From Nonomuraea cavernae (lineage in GTDB: Bacteria > Actinomycetota > Actinomycetes > Streptosporangiales > Streptosporangiaceae): DNA of 54,386 nt. A program made the translations under genes and the position numbers. How positions within the stretch are numbered: the first letter of the stretch is position 1; each line of letters opens with the position of its first letter. The notes beneath the pieces were generated by a model, which was not told the DNA's origin, searched no databases, and was given only the letters and a program-made list of their open reading frames with translations. Location of the stretch: assembly GCF_014646355.1 (NCBI RefSeq), contig NZ_BMNH01000041.1, positions 1-54,386 of the forward strand, given 5' to 3'. This document shows, in pieces, positions 1-7,843 of the stretch.

Positions 1-20
1 CGCCGCGCGATCGCGCGGCG
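1..20. terminator. 20-bp perfect palindrome at the window edge
   Basis: The first 20 bases are self-complementary (two 10-base arms with no loop). The palindrome lies 15 bases past the stop of the minus-strand secreted-protein gene, where a transcription terminator would sit. No T-run follows on either strand, as is common in actinomycetes. It may extend beyond the window, so its full form is unknown. Confidence 0.4.
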
Positions 21-35
21 CCGCCCCCGCTGCCG

Positions 36-521
36 TCACGGTGCCTGGACGCTGTAACGCCTGCCCTCGACCTGGGTCTGGAAGACGCCCTGGACGTTGC
101 CGTCGGCGTCGACCGACGTGCCGGTGCCCGACGAGGTGAACGTGTCGGCCGAGGTCACCTGCCCGTCCTGGAGGCCGCGCAGCTCCCAGTCGAAGGCGCC
201 TTCGGCGTTGAGGTTGTAGTGCCTGAAGGCGTACCGGAAGCCGGTGGCGGTGAGCTTCCAGGTGCCGAGCCCGACCCGCTTGCCGTCGGCCAGCGTGAAG
301 CTGCCGTCGGGCCGCAGCGCGAACAGGGCGCGTTCCTTCTTGGTGCTGGACGCGAACTTGATCTCCACGGCCCAGGTGCCGACGGGCGAGCGTAACTGCT
401 CGGTGTCACCGCTGGCCGAGCCGGCCAGGCCGGCGACCGAGCCGAGCGTCAGGGTCGTCGCCGCCGCCACCAGCGCCACGCGCCGGGCCATCCCGGGCCG
501 CCTGCCTACCTTGTCTGCCAT
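36..521 (-). CDS. small secreted protein of unknown function
   Basis: The 161-residue product has an N-terminal export signal: basic residues (RRPGMARR), a hydrophobic stretch rich in Ala, Val and Leu (about residues 14-33) and a small-residue cleavage region ending near ASASG. The mature part has alternating polar and aromatic residues and a GTW...GTWKLT pattern that recalls small lipocalin-like beta-barrels, but I do not recognise the family. I chose the ATG at 521 because GGGAGGAAGC precedes it and the signal peptide starts just after. A longer reading from 635 would add a His-rich repeat and overlaps the upstream LLM stop by ATGA. No link to the polyketide pathway is visible. Confidence 0.75.
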   Translation of the reverse strand: MADKVGRRPGMARRVALVAAATTLTLGSVAGLAGSASGDTEQLRSPVGTWAVEIKFASSTKKERALFALRPDGSFTLADGKRVGLGTWKLTATGFRYAFRHYNLNAEGAFDWELRGLQDGQVTSADTFTSSGTGTSVDADGNVQGVFQTQVEGRRYSVQAP

Positions 522-557
522 GCTTCCTCCCTGTGTTCTGACCGTTTCATCTGTTCT

Positions 558-632
558 GTGTCCGCCGGCTTCGTGTCCGCCGGCTTCGTGTCCGCCGGCT
601 TCGTGTCCGTCGGTCTTGTGTCCGCCGGCCTT
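558..632. repeat. five tandem 15-bp repeats
   Basis: Five consecutive 15-base units follow the pattern GTGTCCGCCGGCTTC. Units 1-3 are identical; units 4 (603-617) and 5 (618-632) carry a few substitutions. They lie between the LLM oxidoreductase gene and the secreted-protein gene on the minus strand. The unit is a multiple of three, so on the minus strand it reads as an uninterrupted Gly-Gly-His-Glu-Ala type repeat, in frame with the secreted protein. Confidence 0.9.
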
Positions 633-1657
633 CATCGGCCGGAACCGACCAGGCCGATCGCTTCCGCCGCGACCTGGAGAGACGTGCGCCGCGCCGCCGG
701 GTCGGAGCTGACGGGCGACAGGGCGAGGGTGGTGACGCCGGCCCGCGCGTACGCGTCCATCCGCTCCGCCACCCGGTCCGGTGGCCCGAGCAGCGAGACG
801 CTGTCGACGAAGTCGAACGGCACCGCCGCCGCCGCGCCCGCGCTGTCACCGGACCGGGCCCGGTCCTGGATCTCCACCGCGGCCTCGCCGTGGCCGAGCC
901 GCTCCAGCAGGCGGAAGTAGAAGTTGTCGGTGCGGTGCCCGAGGCTGACGAAACGCGCCACGTGGTGCTTGACGGGCAGGGCGGCGGCCTCCAGGTCCTC
1001 CTCCACGGCGATCGACACCGAGGGGATGACCTCGAACGGCTCGCCGGCCAGGTCGCCGCGCCGCCGTCCCGCCTTCAGGTGCCCGATCGCCTCGGCCACC
1101 CGTCCGGGCGAGCTGAAGACCCCGAACCAGCCGTCGGAGATCTCCCCGGCCAGCTCCAGCCCGCGCTCGCCGACGGCGGCGAGGTAGATCGGGATGCGCG
1201 GGTTGACCAGCGGCGCGTGCAGCCGGAAGCCGGTGCCCCGCCCGCCGGGCAGCGGCACCCGCAGGTGCTCACCCTGGTGGTCGACCTGGCGGCCGGCCAG
1301 CGCGGCCCGCACCACCGAGACGTACTCGCGGGTCCTGGCCAGCGGGCGGCCGAACGGCAGGCCGTACCAGCCCTCGGTGATGAACGCGTTGGAGACGCCC
1401 AGCCCGAGCCGGAACCGGCCGCCGGACAGACCGTCCAGCGTGGCGGCCGTCATCACGGTCATGGCCGCGGTCCGCGCGGGAATCTGGAACACCCCGGCGG
1501 CCACGTGGATCCGCGTGGTCCTGGCCGCGAGGTACCCCAGCGCGCTGGCCGCGTCCGATCGGAACCCCTCCGGCACGAACGCCACCTCGAACCCGTGCCG
1601 CTCCGCCTCCACGGCGAGATCGGTGTCGTTCAGCGGGACGTTGATCCCCAGTCGCAT
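632..1657 (-). CDS. LLM-class F420/flavin-dependent oxidoreductase
   Basis: The 341-residue protein matches the luciferase-like (bacterial luciferase/F420) TIM-barrel family in length and pattern: MRLGINVPL at the first strand, the LAARTTRIHVAAGVFQIPAR region, the GLSGGRFRLGLGVS signature near residue 85, and a GEISDGWFG segment. Such enzymes move hydride between F420H2 or FMNH2 and a substrate. The ATG at 1657 follows GAGAGCGGAG. The gene diverges from the FAD hydroxylase at 1847 across a 189-bp spacer, so it probably belongs to the polyketide cluster as a tailoring reductase or oxidase. Cofactor and substrate cannot be read from the sequence. The minus-strand frame stays open far upstream of 1657, but only this part looks like protein. 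Confidence 0.85.
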   Translation of the reverse strand: MRLGINVPLNDTDLAVEAERHGFEVAFVPEGFRSDAASALGYLAARTTRIHVAAGVFQIPARTAAMTVMTAATLDGLSGGRFRLGLGVSNAFITEGWYGLPFGRPLARTREYVSVVRAALAGRQVDHQGEHLRVPLPGGRGTGFRLHAPLVNPRIPIYLAAVGERGLELAGEISDGWFGVFSSPGRVAEAIGHLKAGRRRGDLAGEPFEVIPSVSIAVEEDLEAAALPVKHHVARFVSLGHRTDNFYFRLLERLGHGEAAVEIQDRARSGDSAGAAAAVPFDFVDSVSLLGPPDRVAERMDAYARAGVTTLALSPVSSDPAARRTSLQVAAEAIGLVGSGR

Positions 1658-1846
1658 GGCATGCTCCGCTCTCTCGGATCTGATCGCCGCGGGGGCCATC
1701 CTGGAAGGTCCGGTTCGAGCCGCGCTGGACCTGGGGCGAACGAGGCTGGAGCGGAACTCGACCGGGCGTCCAGCGCCGCGCGACGCCTGTTCTGCTCCCT
1801 GGTACGGCGGGTTCCCGTGCCGATGACCGAAGGGATGAGGCCAGCC
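1658..1846. promoter_or_regulatory. divergent intergenic region, left arm of the cluster
   Basis: These 189 bases separate the divergently transcribed LLM oxidoreductase and FAD hydroxylase genes and must carry both promoters. I see no confident -35/-10 pair or operator. The hydroxylase ribosome site (GAAGGGATGAGG) is at the right end. Confidence 0.4.
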
Positions 1847-3523
1847 ATGCCACACGAAGACACCGAGGTGCTGATCGCCGGCGGGGCCGTGGTCGGCTTG
1901 TCCGCGGCCCTGTTCCTGGCCCGGGCCGGAGTCCGGGTGACGCTCGTCGAGCGCAAGCCCAGCACGCTGCGCCATCCCAGAGCGCGGGTGATCAACCCCC
2001 GCACCGTCGAGGTCTACCGGTCGGTCGGCCTGGAGGAGACGATCGTCGCCGCCCAGTCCCTGACCTCCGACCTGAGCACCAAGACGGTCATCAGGGCCAG
2101 GACGCTCGACGACGCCGAGCTGTTCTCCATGCCGATGCGCAACGAGGCGCCCGGGCTCAGCGAGGCCACCCCCTGCGACTGGTGCTCCATCGACCAGAAC
2201 CGGCTGGAGGAGATCGTCGCCGACCACGCCGTGAAGCTGGGCGCCGACGTGCGGTACTCGACCGAGCTGGCGTCGTTCGACGACGACGGCGACGGGGTGA
2301 CGGCGACCGTGCGCGACGCCGACACCGGCCGGGAGCGCCGGATCCGCGCCCGCTACCTCATCGCCGCCGACGGCAGCCGCAGCTCCGTACGGCGGCGGCT
2401 CGGCATCGGCGTGACCGGCCCCGGCGTGCTGCAGAACATCGTCAGCCTCGTCTTCAAGGCCGACCTCAGCGGCCCGCTGCGCGGCAGGGACCTCGGCCTG
2501 GGCTACTTCGACCAGCCCGAGCCGGGCACCCGGATGATGCCGCTGGACGGCTCCCGCTGGGTGTTCGTCACCCCCTACGACCCGGCCGAGCAGTCCGCCG
2601 ATGACTTCGACGACGACTGGTGCGTGGGGGTCATCCGCGCCGCCGTGGGCGTGCCCGATCTGCGCGTGGACAACATCGAGGTGCAGATCGAGCGGACCGG
2701 CGCCAAGGTGCTCGGCTACGAGGTCGCCGCCCAGCTCGCCGAGCGCTACCGCCAGGGACGGGTGTTCCTGGTCGGCGACGCCGCGCACGCCATGCCGCCG
2801 ACCGGCGCCCTCGGCGCGGCCACCGGCGTGCAGGACGCGCACAACCTGGCCTGGAAGCTGGCCGCCGTCCTGGCGGGTGACGCGGGCCCCGCCCTGCTCG
2901 ACACCTACGAGCAGGAGCGCCGTGCCGTCGCCGGGCACACCATCGACTACGCCATGAAGACCATGCGCGACCGCACCAGCACCGCCGACGGCGACGAGAA
3001 GCCCGTCAGCTACGCCGCGATCATCCTGGGCTACCGGTACGACTCCGCGGCCGTGCTCCCCGAGGAGACCGGCGGCCCGCCCGCGCTGGAGCCCGAGCTG
3101 CTGGGCGCGCCGGGCACCCGGGCCCCGCACTACGCGCTCGTCCGCGACGGCGAGCCGCTGTCCACGCTGGACCTGTTCGGCGCGGGAACGGTGCTGCTCA
3201 CCGGCCCCGAGGGCGGCGGCTGGCACCCGGCGGCGGCCCGCGCCGGGCTGGACGTCCGGATGATCGGCGGCCCCGAACTGGCCGACCCCGAGGGCCGCTG
3301 GCCGCAGGCGTACGGGGTGAGCGCGTCGGGCGCGGTGCTCGTCCGCCCGGACGGATTCGTCGCCTGGCGCGCTCCCGCCCTGCCCACCGAGGCCAAGCCC
3401 GACGCCGGGCCCGACGCCGGGCGCGATGCCAAGCCCCATGGGCGCGATGCCCGACACGACGCCGAGCCCGACGTCGAGGCCACGCTGCGGTCGGTGGTCG
3501 CCCGGATCCTCGATCGCGGCTGA
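1847..3523 (+). CDS. FAD-dependent aromatic polyketide hydroxylase (TcmG/PgaE-like class A)
   Basis: This is a 558-residue class A flavoprotein monooxygenase. It has an N-terminal dinucleotide fold with IAGGAVVGLSAALFLARAG, where the middle glycine of GxGxxG is alanine; the LIAADGSRSSVR motif near residue 180; the second FAD motif GRVFLVGDAAHAMPPTG near residue 305; and a thioredoxin-like C-terminal region. In type II polyketide pathways such enzymes hydroxylate aromatic rings with NAD(P)H and oxygen. The ATG at 1847 follows AGGGATGAGG; upstream ATGs at 1823 and 1835 are possible. Residues about 515-544 are a low-complexity run of Asp-Ala-Gly/Lys/Arg-Pro repeats just before the last helix, unusual for the family. 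It is followed 9 bp later by the second LLM gene. Confidence 0.88.
   Translation: MPHEDTEVLIAGGAVVGLSAALFLARAGVRVTLVERKPSTLRHPRARVINPRTVEVYRSVGLEETIVAAQSLTSDLSTKTVIRARTLDDAELFSMPMRNEAPGLSEATPCDWCSIDQNRLEEIVADHAVKLGADVRYSTELASFDDDGDGVTATVRDADTGRERRIRARYLIAADGSRSSVRRRLGIGVTGPGVLQNIVSLVFKADLSGPLRGRDLGLGYFDQPEPGTRMMPLDGSRWVFVTPYDPAEQSADDFDDDWCVGVIRAAVGVPDLRVDNIEVQIERTGAKVLGYEVAAQLAERYRQGRVFLVGDAAHAMPPTGALGAATGVQDAHNLAWKLAAVLAGDAGPALLDTYEQERRAVAGHTIDYAMKTMRDRTSTADGDEKPVSYAAIILGYRYDSAAVLPEETGGPPALEPELLGAPGTRAPHYALVRDGEPLSTLDLFGAGTVLLTGPEGGGWHPAAARAGLDVRMIGGPELADPEGRWPQAYGVSASGAVLVRPDGFVAWRAPALPTEAKPDAGPDAGRDAKPHGRDARHDAEPDVEATLRSVVARILDRG
3389..3478 (+). repeat. in-frame 12-bp-type repeat in the hydroxylase C-terminus
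   Basis: Degenerate tandem units around GACGCCGGGCCC encode a run of DAGP, DAGR, DAKP and DAEP tetrapeptides. The insertion is in frame and leaves the downstream ending (VEATLRSVVARILDRG) intact. Confidence 0.75.
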
Positions 3524-3532
3524 GGGGGGCAC

Positions 3533-4378
3533 GTGACCATGGACATCGGACTCGCCCTGCCCACGACCGTGCCGGACGTGACCGGCGAGCGGCTCATCGA
3601 GTGGGCCCGCCGGGCCGACCGGCTCGGCTTCAGCACGCTCGGGGCGCTCGACCGCGTCGCGTACCCCAACTACGAGTCGCTGCTCGCCCTGACGGCGGCC
3701 GCCGCCGTCACCGAGCGGATCAAGCTGGCCACCACCATCCTCATCGCCGCCTGCCGCGACAGCACGCTGCTGGCCAAGCAACTGGCCACCCTCGATCACC
3801 TGGCCGGCGGACGGCTGGTGGTGGGCCTCGCCTCGGGAGACCGCGAGGACGACTTCACCGCGACCGGGACGTCGTTCGCCGGCCGGGGCAAGCGGCTCGA
3901 CACCGTCGTCCGCGAGCTGCGCGCCGCCTGGTCCGAGGCGAGCGCGGGCCTGCGACCGGCGCACCCGCCGTCCCTGCTGATCGGCGGCCACTCGCAGGCG
4001 GCCATGCGCCGCTCGGCGCGAGTCGGCGACGGCTGGATCGGCGGCGGCAGCTCGGTCTCCCGCTACGCCGACCTGGCCGCCCGGGTGCGCGACGAATGGC
4101 GGCGGCAGGGCCGGACGCGGGCTCCCAGGCTGCTGGCGCTGTCCTACGTAGCGCTCGGCCCCGGCGGGCGCGAGCACGCCGAACGCTACCTGCGCTCCTA
4201 CTACGCCTTCATCGGCGACAAGGCCGAGCTGGTGGTCTCCGGCGTGGCCACGGAGCCCGGGCGGCTGCGCGAGCTCGTCCGAGGCTACGCCGAGGCCGGC
4301 TGCGACGAGCTGATCCTGCTGCCGTGCGCGGCGGACCCCGGACAGGTCGACCTGATCGCCGAAGCGGCGCTGAGCTGA
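3533..4378 (+). CDS. LLM-class F420/flavin-dependent oxidoreductase (second copy)
   Basis: The 281-residue product is a short luciferase-like oxidoreductase: MDIGLALPTTVPD at the first strand, WARRADRLGF, an ERIKLATTILIA strand, HLAGGRLVVGLASGDREDDF as the family signature, then PSLLIGGHS and ARVGDGWIGGGS. It is distinct from and shorter than the copy at 632. The start is GTG at 3533, preceded by GAGGGGGG; a second possible start (ATG) lies two codons in. It sits 9 bp after the FAD hydroxylase and 14 bp before a glycosyltransferase, so all three are likely cotranscribed and it is probably a redox tailoring enzyme. Cofactor is unproven. Confidence 0.85.
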   Translation: MTMDIGLALPTTVPDVTGERLIEWARRADRLGFSTLGALDRVAYPNYESLLALTAAAAVTERIKLATTILIAACRDSTLLAKQLATLDHLAGGRLVVGLASGDREDDFTATGTSFAGRGKRLDTVVRELRAAWSEASAGLRPAHPPSLLIGGHSQAAMRRSARVGDGWIGGGSSVSRYADLAARVRDEWRRQGRTRAPRLLALSYVALGPGGREHAERYLRSYYAFIGDKAELVVSGVATEPGRLRELVRGYAEAGCDELILLPCAADPGQVDLIAEAALS

Positions 4379-4392
4379 GAGCTGGTGGAGCG

Positions 4393-5544
4393 ATGCGGAT
4401 GCTCGTCACGGCCTGGGCGTGGCCGTCCCACCTGTACGCCATGGTGCCCCTGGCCTGGGCGATGCGCGCGGCCGGGCACGACGTGCTGGTGGCCTGCCAG
4501 CCGTCCCTGATGGCCGTCGCCGAACGGACCGGCCTGCCGTGCGCGCGGGTCGGGTCCGACGTGGACTCGGTGGACATGGTCCGCGGCTACGCGCTGCCGA
4601 CCCGCCGCTTCGGCACCCCGGAGGCGGCGGCCTCGGCGAACGGGGGCGCCCCGCGCGCGCTGCGCATGTTCCAGGCCAACGCCGAGGCCATGGTGGACGA
4701 TCTGGTGCGGCTGGCCCGGGAGTGGCGGCCCGGGGTGATCGTCCACGACCCGACGGCCTGGGCCGCCTCGATCGCGGCGGCCGTGGCCGGGGTGCCGGCC
4801 GTGCGCCACCTGTACGGGGCCGACCTCGTCCACCGCGCCCGCCGGTTCCTGCCGGAGCTGCTGGCGCCGATGGCGGAGCGGCACGGGCTGGACGACCTGG
4901 AACCGCTGGGAGCGGCCACGGTCGACCCCTTCCCGGCCGGCGTGCAGGTGGAGGTGGACTACCGGCCGACGCCCATCAGGTACGTCCCGTACAACGGGCC
5001 CGGCCAGGCCCCCCGCCTCGGCCCCTCGAACCGGCCGCGCGTCTGCGTGACGTGGGGCACGACCATGGCCCGCGTCGACTCCCGCCGCTTCCTGGCCGGG
5101 GAGGTCGTCCGGGCGCTGGCCTCGCCGGAGGTCGAGGTGGTCGCCGCCGTCACCGCCGCGCAGCGGACGCTTCTCGGGCCCGTGCCGGAGGGGGTGCGGG
5201 TCGTCGAGGGCGCGCCGCTGCACGCCCTGCTGCCCTCCTGCGACCTGCTGGTGGCGCACGGCGGCGCCGGCACCTCGCTGACCGGCCTGGCCGCCGGCCT
5301 GCCGCAGCTCCTGGTGCCGCAGTTGCCCGACCACCAGGCGCACGCCAACCGGCTGGTCCGCGCCGGGGCCGCCGATCTGCTGCCCCCCGACGAGGCCGAC
5401 CCGGCCGAGCTGCGGGAGCGCGCACTGCGCCTGCTCCACGACGAGCGGGCCAGGCAGGCCGCGGCCCGCCTGCGCCAGGAGATCGCCGACCGGCCCGCCC
5501 CCGCCGCCGTCGTCCCGTGGCTGGAACGCGTCGCCGCCGGCTGA
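4393..5544 (+). CDS. glycosyltransferase (GT-B, macrolide/aromatic polyketide type)
   Basis: The 383-residue protein has the two-lobed GT1 layout. The N-lobe opens MRMLVTAWAWPSHLYAMVPLAWAMRAAGHDV-like and contains the acceptor region. A linker, RPRVCVTWGTTMARVD, is typical of DUF1205/activator-dependent-type transferases. The C-lobe carries the nucleotide-sugar motif LVAHGGAGTSLTGLAAGLPQ and a PDHQAHANRL stretch. These enzymes move a dTDP-deoxysugar to a polyketide aglycone. GGTGGAG sits 5 bases before the ATG at 4393. No P450-like activator gene of the DesVIII type is nearby. It is paralogous to the next gene. The sugar is unknown because only a 4,6-dehydratase of the sugar pathway is present. 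Confidence 0.88.
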   Translation: MRMLVTAWAWPSHLYAMVPLAWAMRAAGHDVLVACQPSLMAVAERTGLPCARVGSDVDSVDMVRGYALPTRRFGTPEAAASANGGAPRALRMFQANAEAMVDDLVRLAREWRPGVIVHDPTAWAASIAAAVAGVPAVRHLYGADLVHRARRFLPELLAPMAERHGLDDLEPLGAATVDPFPAGVQVEVDYRPTPIRYVPYNGPGQAPRLGPSNRPRVCVTWGTTMARVDSRRFLAGEVVRALASPEVEVVAAVTAAQRTLLGPVPEGVRVVEGAPLHALLPSCDLLVAHGGAGTSLTGLAAGLPQLLVPQLPDHQAHANRLVRAGAADLLPPDEADPAELRERALRLLHDERARQAAARLRQEIADRPAPAAVVPWLERVAAG

Positions 5545-5674
5545 ACAGCCCGGCGGCCGGTCGGGGGCGGCCGAGCCGTGCACCGGCCGGCCGAGCACGG
5601 GCGGGCCGGGCGGCCGGGTGACCGGTCCAGCGCGGATCCACCGAGCCTCCAGCGTCCGGGCGCAGCCTGCGCGC

Positions 5675-6844
5675 ATGCGGATCCTCATCTCCACCATCGG
5701 AACAGCCGCCCACTTCTACCCGGTCGTGCCGTTCGCCTGGGCCCTGCGCTGCGCGGGCCACGACGTGCGGGTGGCCTGCGAGCCGGGCTTCACCGCCACG
5801 GTCGGGGCCACCGGCCTGCCCGCCGTCGCCGTCGGCCACGACGTCGACCTGCGTACGTTCTGGCAGGGCGTCGCCCTGGAGCCCGCGGCGGGCACCGGCG
5901 ACGACGACCACCTGCGCACGCGCATGGAGCGGTCGATGGCGATGTTCACCGGCATCGCCGACGCGGCGGCCGGCGACCTCATCGACCTCGCCCGAGCCTG
6001 GCGTCCCGACGCGGTCGTCTTCGAGGCCCGAGGGTACGCCGGGCTCATCGCCGCCCACAGCGTGGGCGTCCCGGCCATCCGCCACACGTGGGGCATCGAC
6101 ACCAACTACTCGCGCCGCGACTTCGACCGGCCGTACCTGGACGAGCTGTGCGCCCGCCACGGCCTGACCGGCGTGGACCCCCTGGGCGACCTGACGCTGA
6201 CCCCCTGCCCGCCCAGCCTCACCGAGCCCGACGAGGTCAACCGCGCGCGGCTGCGCTACGTCCCCTACAACGGCTCCGGCGGCCTGCCCTCCTGGCTCAT
6301 CCCGGCGCCGGAGCGGCCGCGCGTCTGCGTCACGTGGGGGCACATGTTCTCGCAGATCACCGACAACCTGCATCCGATCAACCAGGCCATCGAGGGCCTG
6401 CGCGGCCTGCCCGTCGAGGTGGTGGCCGCCGTCGCGCCCGGCCAGCGCGCGCTGCTGCCGGCCACGCCGCCGCCACAGGTGCGGGTGGCCGAGTCGGTGC
6501 CGCTCAACCTGCTGCTCCCCACCTGCGCCGCGGTGATCAACGGAGGCGGCGCGGGCACGCTGATGACCGCGCTCAGCGCGGGCGTGCCGATGGTCGTGGT
6601 GCCCTCGCACACCGACGAGCCCGAGTACGCCGAGCGCATGTCCGCCGCCGGCGCGGCCACCTGGCTGTCCTACCGCGAGGCGGACGCAGGGGCGTTCCGC
6701 GCGGCGGCGGAAAAGGTACTGGCGGCCCCCTCCTACCAGGAGGGAGCCGCCAGGCTGGCAGCCGAGAACGCGGCGCTGCCGTCACCGGCCGCCCTGGCGG
6801 CGGGACTGGACGAGGTGATCGCCCAGGCCCGCCGGGGCGGGTGA
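5675..6844 (+). CDS. glycosyltransferase (GT-B, paralogue of the preceding gene)
   Basis: The 389-residue protein is a paralogue of the 4393-5544 product, with the same opening (MRILISTIGTAAHFYPVVPF), linker (RPRVCVTWGHMFSQIT) and C-lobe. The nucleotide-sugar motif here reads INGGGAGTLMTALSAGVP, with Asn-Gly where the paralogue and most relatives have His-Gly. The start at 5675 is set by alignment with the paralogue; no good ribosome site precedes it. GTG at 5618 is an alternative that would add 19 residues. A 130-bp gap separates it from the first transferase. Two transferases suggest a disaccharide or two glycosylation sites, unless this copy is impaired. Confidence 0.83.
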   Translation: MRILISTIGTAAHFYPVVPFAWALRCAGHDVRVACEPGFTATVGATGLPAVAVGHDVDLRTFWQGVALEPAAGTGDDDHLRTRMERSMAMFTGIADAAAGDLIDLARAWRPDAVVFEARGYAGLIAAHSVGVPAIRHTWGIDTNYSRRDFDRPYLDELCARHGLTGVDPLGDLTLTPCPPSLTEPDEVNRARLRYVPYNGSGGLPSWLIPAPERPRVCVTWGHMFSQITDNLHPINQAIEGLRGLPVEVVAAVAPGQRALLPATPPPQVRVAESVPLNLLLPTCAAVINGGGAGTLMTALSAGVPMVVVPSHTDEPEYAERMSAAGAATWLSYREADAGAFRAAAEKVLAAPSYQEGAARLAAENAALPSPAALAAGLDEVIAQARRGG

Positions 6845-6848
6845 CGGA

Positions 6849-7610
6849 TCAGGTTCCGCCGGTGACCTCGACGATGGTCCCGGTGATGTTCCCGTTGGCC
6901 TCCGAGCCCAGGAACACGATGGCCCGGGCCACTTCCTCCGGAGTCGAGATGCGGCCGGTGGCGGCCGAGGCGGCCACCTGGCTCATCAGCTTCGGGGGAA
7001 GGGCCCGCCGGGTGGTGTCGGTCGCGGTCGCCCCGGGCGAGACCACGACGCTCAGGATCCCGCTCGTGCCCGCCTCGCCCGCCAGGGTGCGGCTGAAGGC
7101 GTTCAGGCCGGCCTTGCTGGCGATGAACGCCTCCTCCCCGGGAATGCCCGAGCGCACCGAGGCGGCGGAGACGAAGATCATCCTGCCCCAGCCGCGCGCC
7201 TTCATCGACGGCAGCACCGCCTGAACCGTGTGGAAGGCGCCGTCGAGCTCCTCGCGCAGCTGGCTCTGCCACTCCGCCACCGGCACGTCCTCGAAGGCGC
7301 GGAACGGGATGTGCGGCCCCGACCAGGGGGAGGCATTGGCGACCAGTACGTCCACGCCGCCGTAGGCGTCGATCACGCTGTCCACGGTGGCCCTGATCGT
7401 GGCCGGGTCGCCCAGGTCGTACCGTGTGGCGATGGCGGTGCCACCCGCCTGCTCGATCTCGGCGACCGCGCTGTGCGCGCCGTCCTTGTTGGACCGGTAG
7501 GTGAGCGCCACCCTGGCCCCCTCCGCGGCGAACAGGCACGCGGTCGCGCGCCCGATGCCGCTGCTGGCGCCCGTGATGAGCACGCTCTTTCCGGTGAGCC
7601 CCAGATCCAT
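6849..7610 (-). CDS. SDR-family protein with Phe at the catalytic Tyr position
   Basis: The 253-residue protein has a classical SDR layout: ITGASSGIGRATA for NAD(P) binding near residue 12, a VLVANASPWSG strand (normally NNAG), the serine in MIFVSAAS near residue 148, and a C-terminal VEVTGGT. The catalytic YxxxK motif reads AFIASKAG: the tyrosine is phenylalanine (codon TTC) while the lysine is kept. Without the tyrosine the usual proton transfer is not expected, so the protein may be a non-redox member (cyclase-, dehydratase- or scaffold-like) or may use another residue. It is convergent with the second glycosyltransferase (4 bp between stops) and divergent from the methyltransferase operon, so it probably belongs to the cluster. 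Confidence 0.8.
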   Translation of the reverse strand: MDLGLTGKSVLITGASSGIGRATACLFAAEGARVALTYRSNKDGAHSAVAEIEQAGGTAIATRYDLGDPATIRATVDSVIDAYGGVDVLVANASPWSGPHIPFRAFEDVPVAEWQSQLREELDGAFHTVQAVLPSMKARGWGRMIFVSAASVRSGIPGEEAFIASKAGLNAFSRTLAGEAGTSGILSVVVSPGATATDTTRRALPPKLMSQVAASAATGRISTPEEVARAIVFLGSEANGNITGTIVEVTGGT

Positions 7611-7843
7611 CCGTCACTCCCTTGTCATCGGCACGACGGGCGGAGCCGGCCCGCCGGGACGCCCATGCTGACCCGCCCCACTCGAGCATCACCTGAGCGG
7701 TGCTCGCCATCACCGCTCCGCGCCCCGCCGAGGCGCGGCCGGCTGCTCAAGCGGCGCTGGAGCGATCCTTCAGCCCTCGCCGTCAGCGTCGGCAGTCGGC
7801 GGGTCTCAGAGGACCCGGCCGCCGGAAAACCCGGAGGTATCTC
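7611..7843. promoter_or_regulatory. divergent promoter region of the core PKS operon
   Basis: This 233-base spacer separates the minus-strand SDR and the first O-methyltransferase, which begins the long plus-strand operon. It contains an inverted repeat, CGAGCA (7683-7688) and TGCTCG (7701-7706), spaced 12 bases and usable as an operator. A strong ribosome site, CCGGAGGT, lies at 7831-7838. No -35/-10 pair is convincing. No cluster-situated regulator gene is present in the window to bind here. Confidence 0.4.

Noticed and set aside
558..632. CRISPR-like array
   Set aside because: The 15-base units are directly adjacent with no spacers; this is a simple tandem repeat.
890..1846. Plus-strand frame upstream of and in frame with the FAD hydroxylase
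   Set aside because: It is the antisense shadow of the LLM gene; the hydroxylase homology begins at 1847 with its own ribosome site.
1658..4177. Long minus-strand open frame continuing upstream of the LLM oxidoreductase (about 840 codons)
   Set aside because: It is antisense to the FAD hydroxylase and second LLM gene, has the Gly/Ala/Arg-rich composition of a GC-driven shadow, and the true start of the LLM gene is at 1657.
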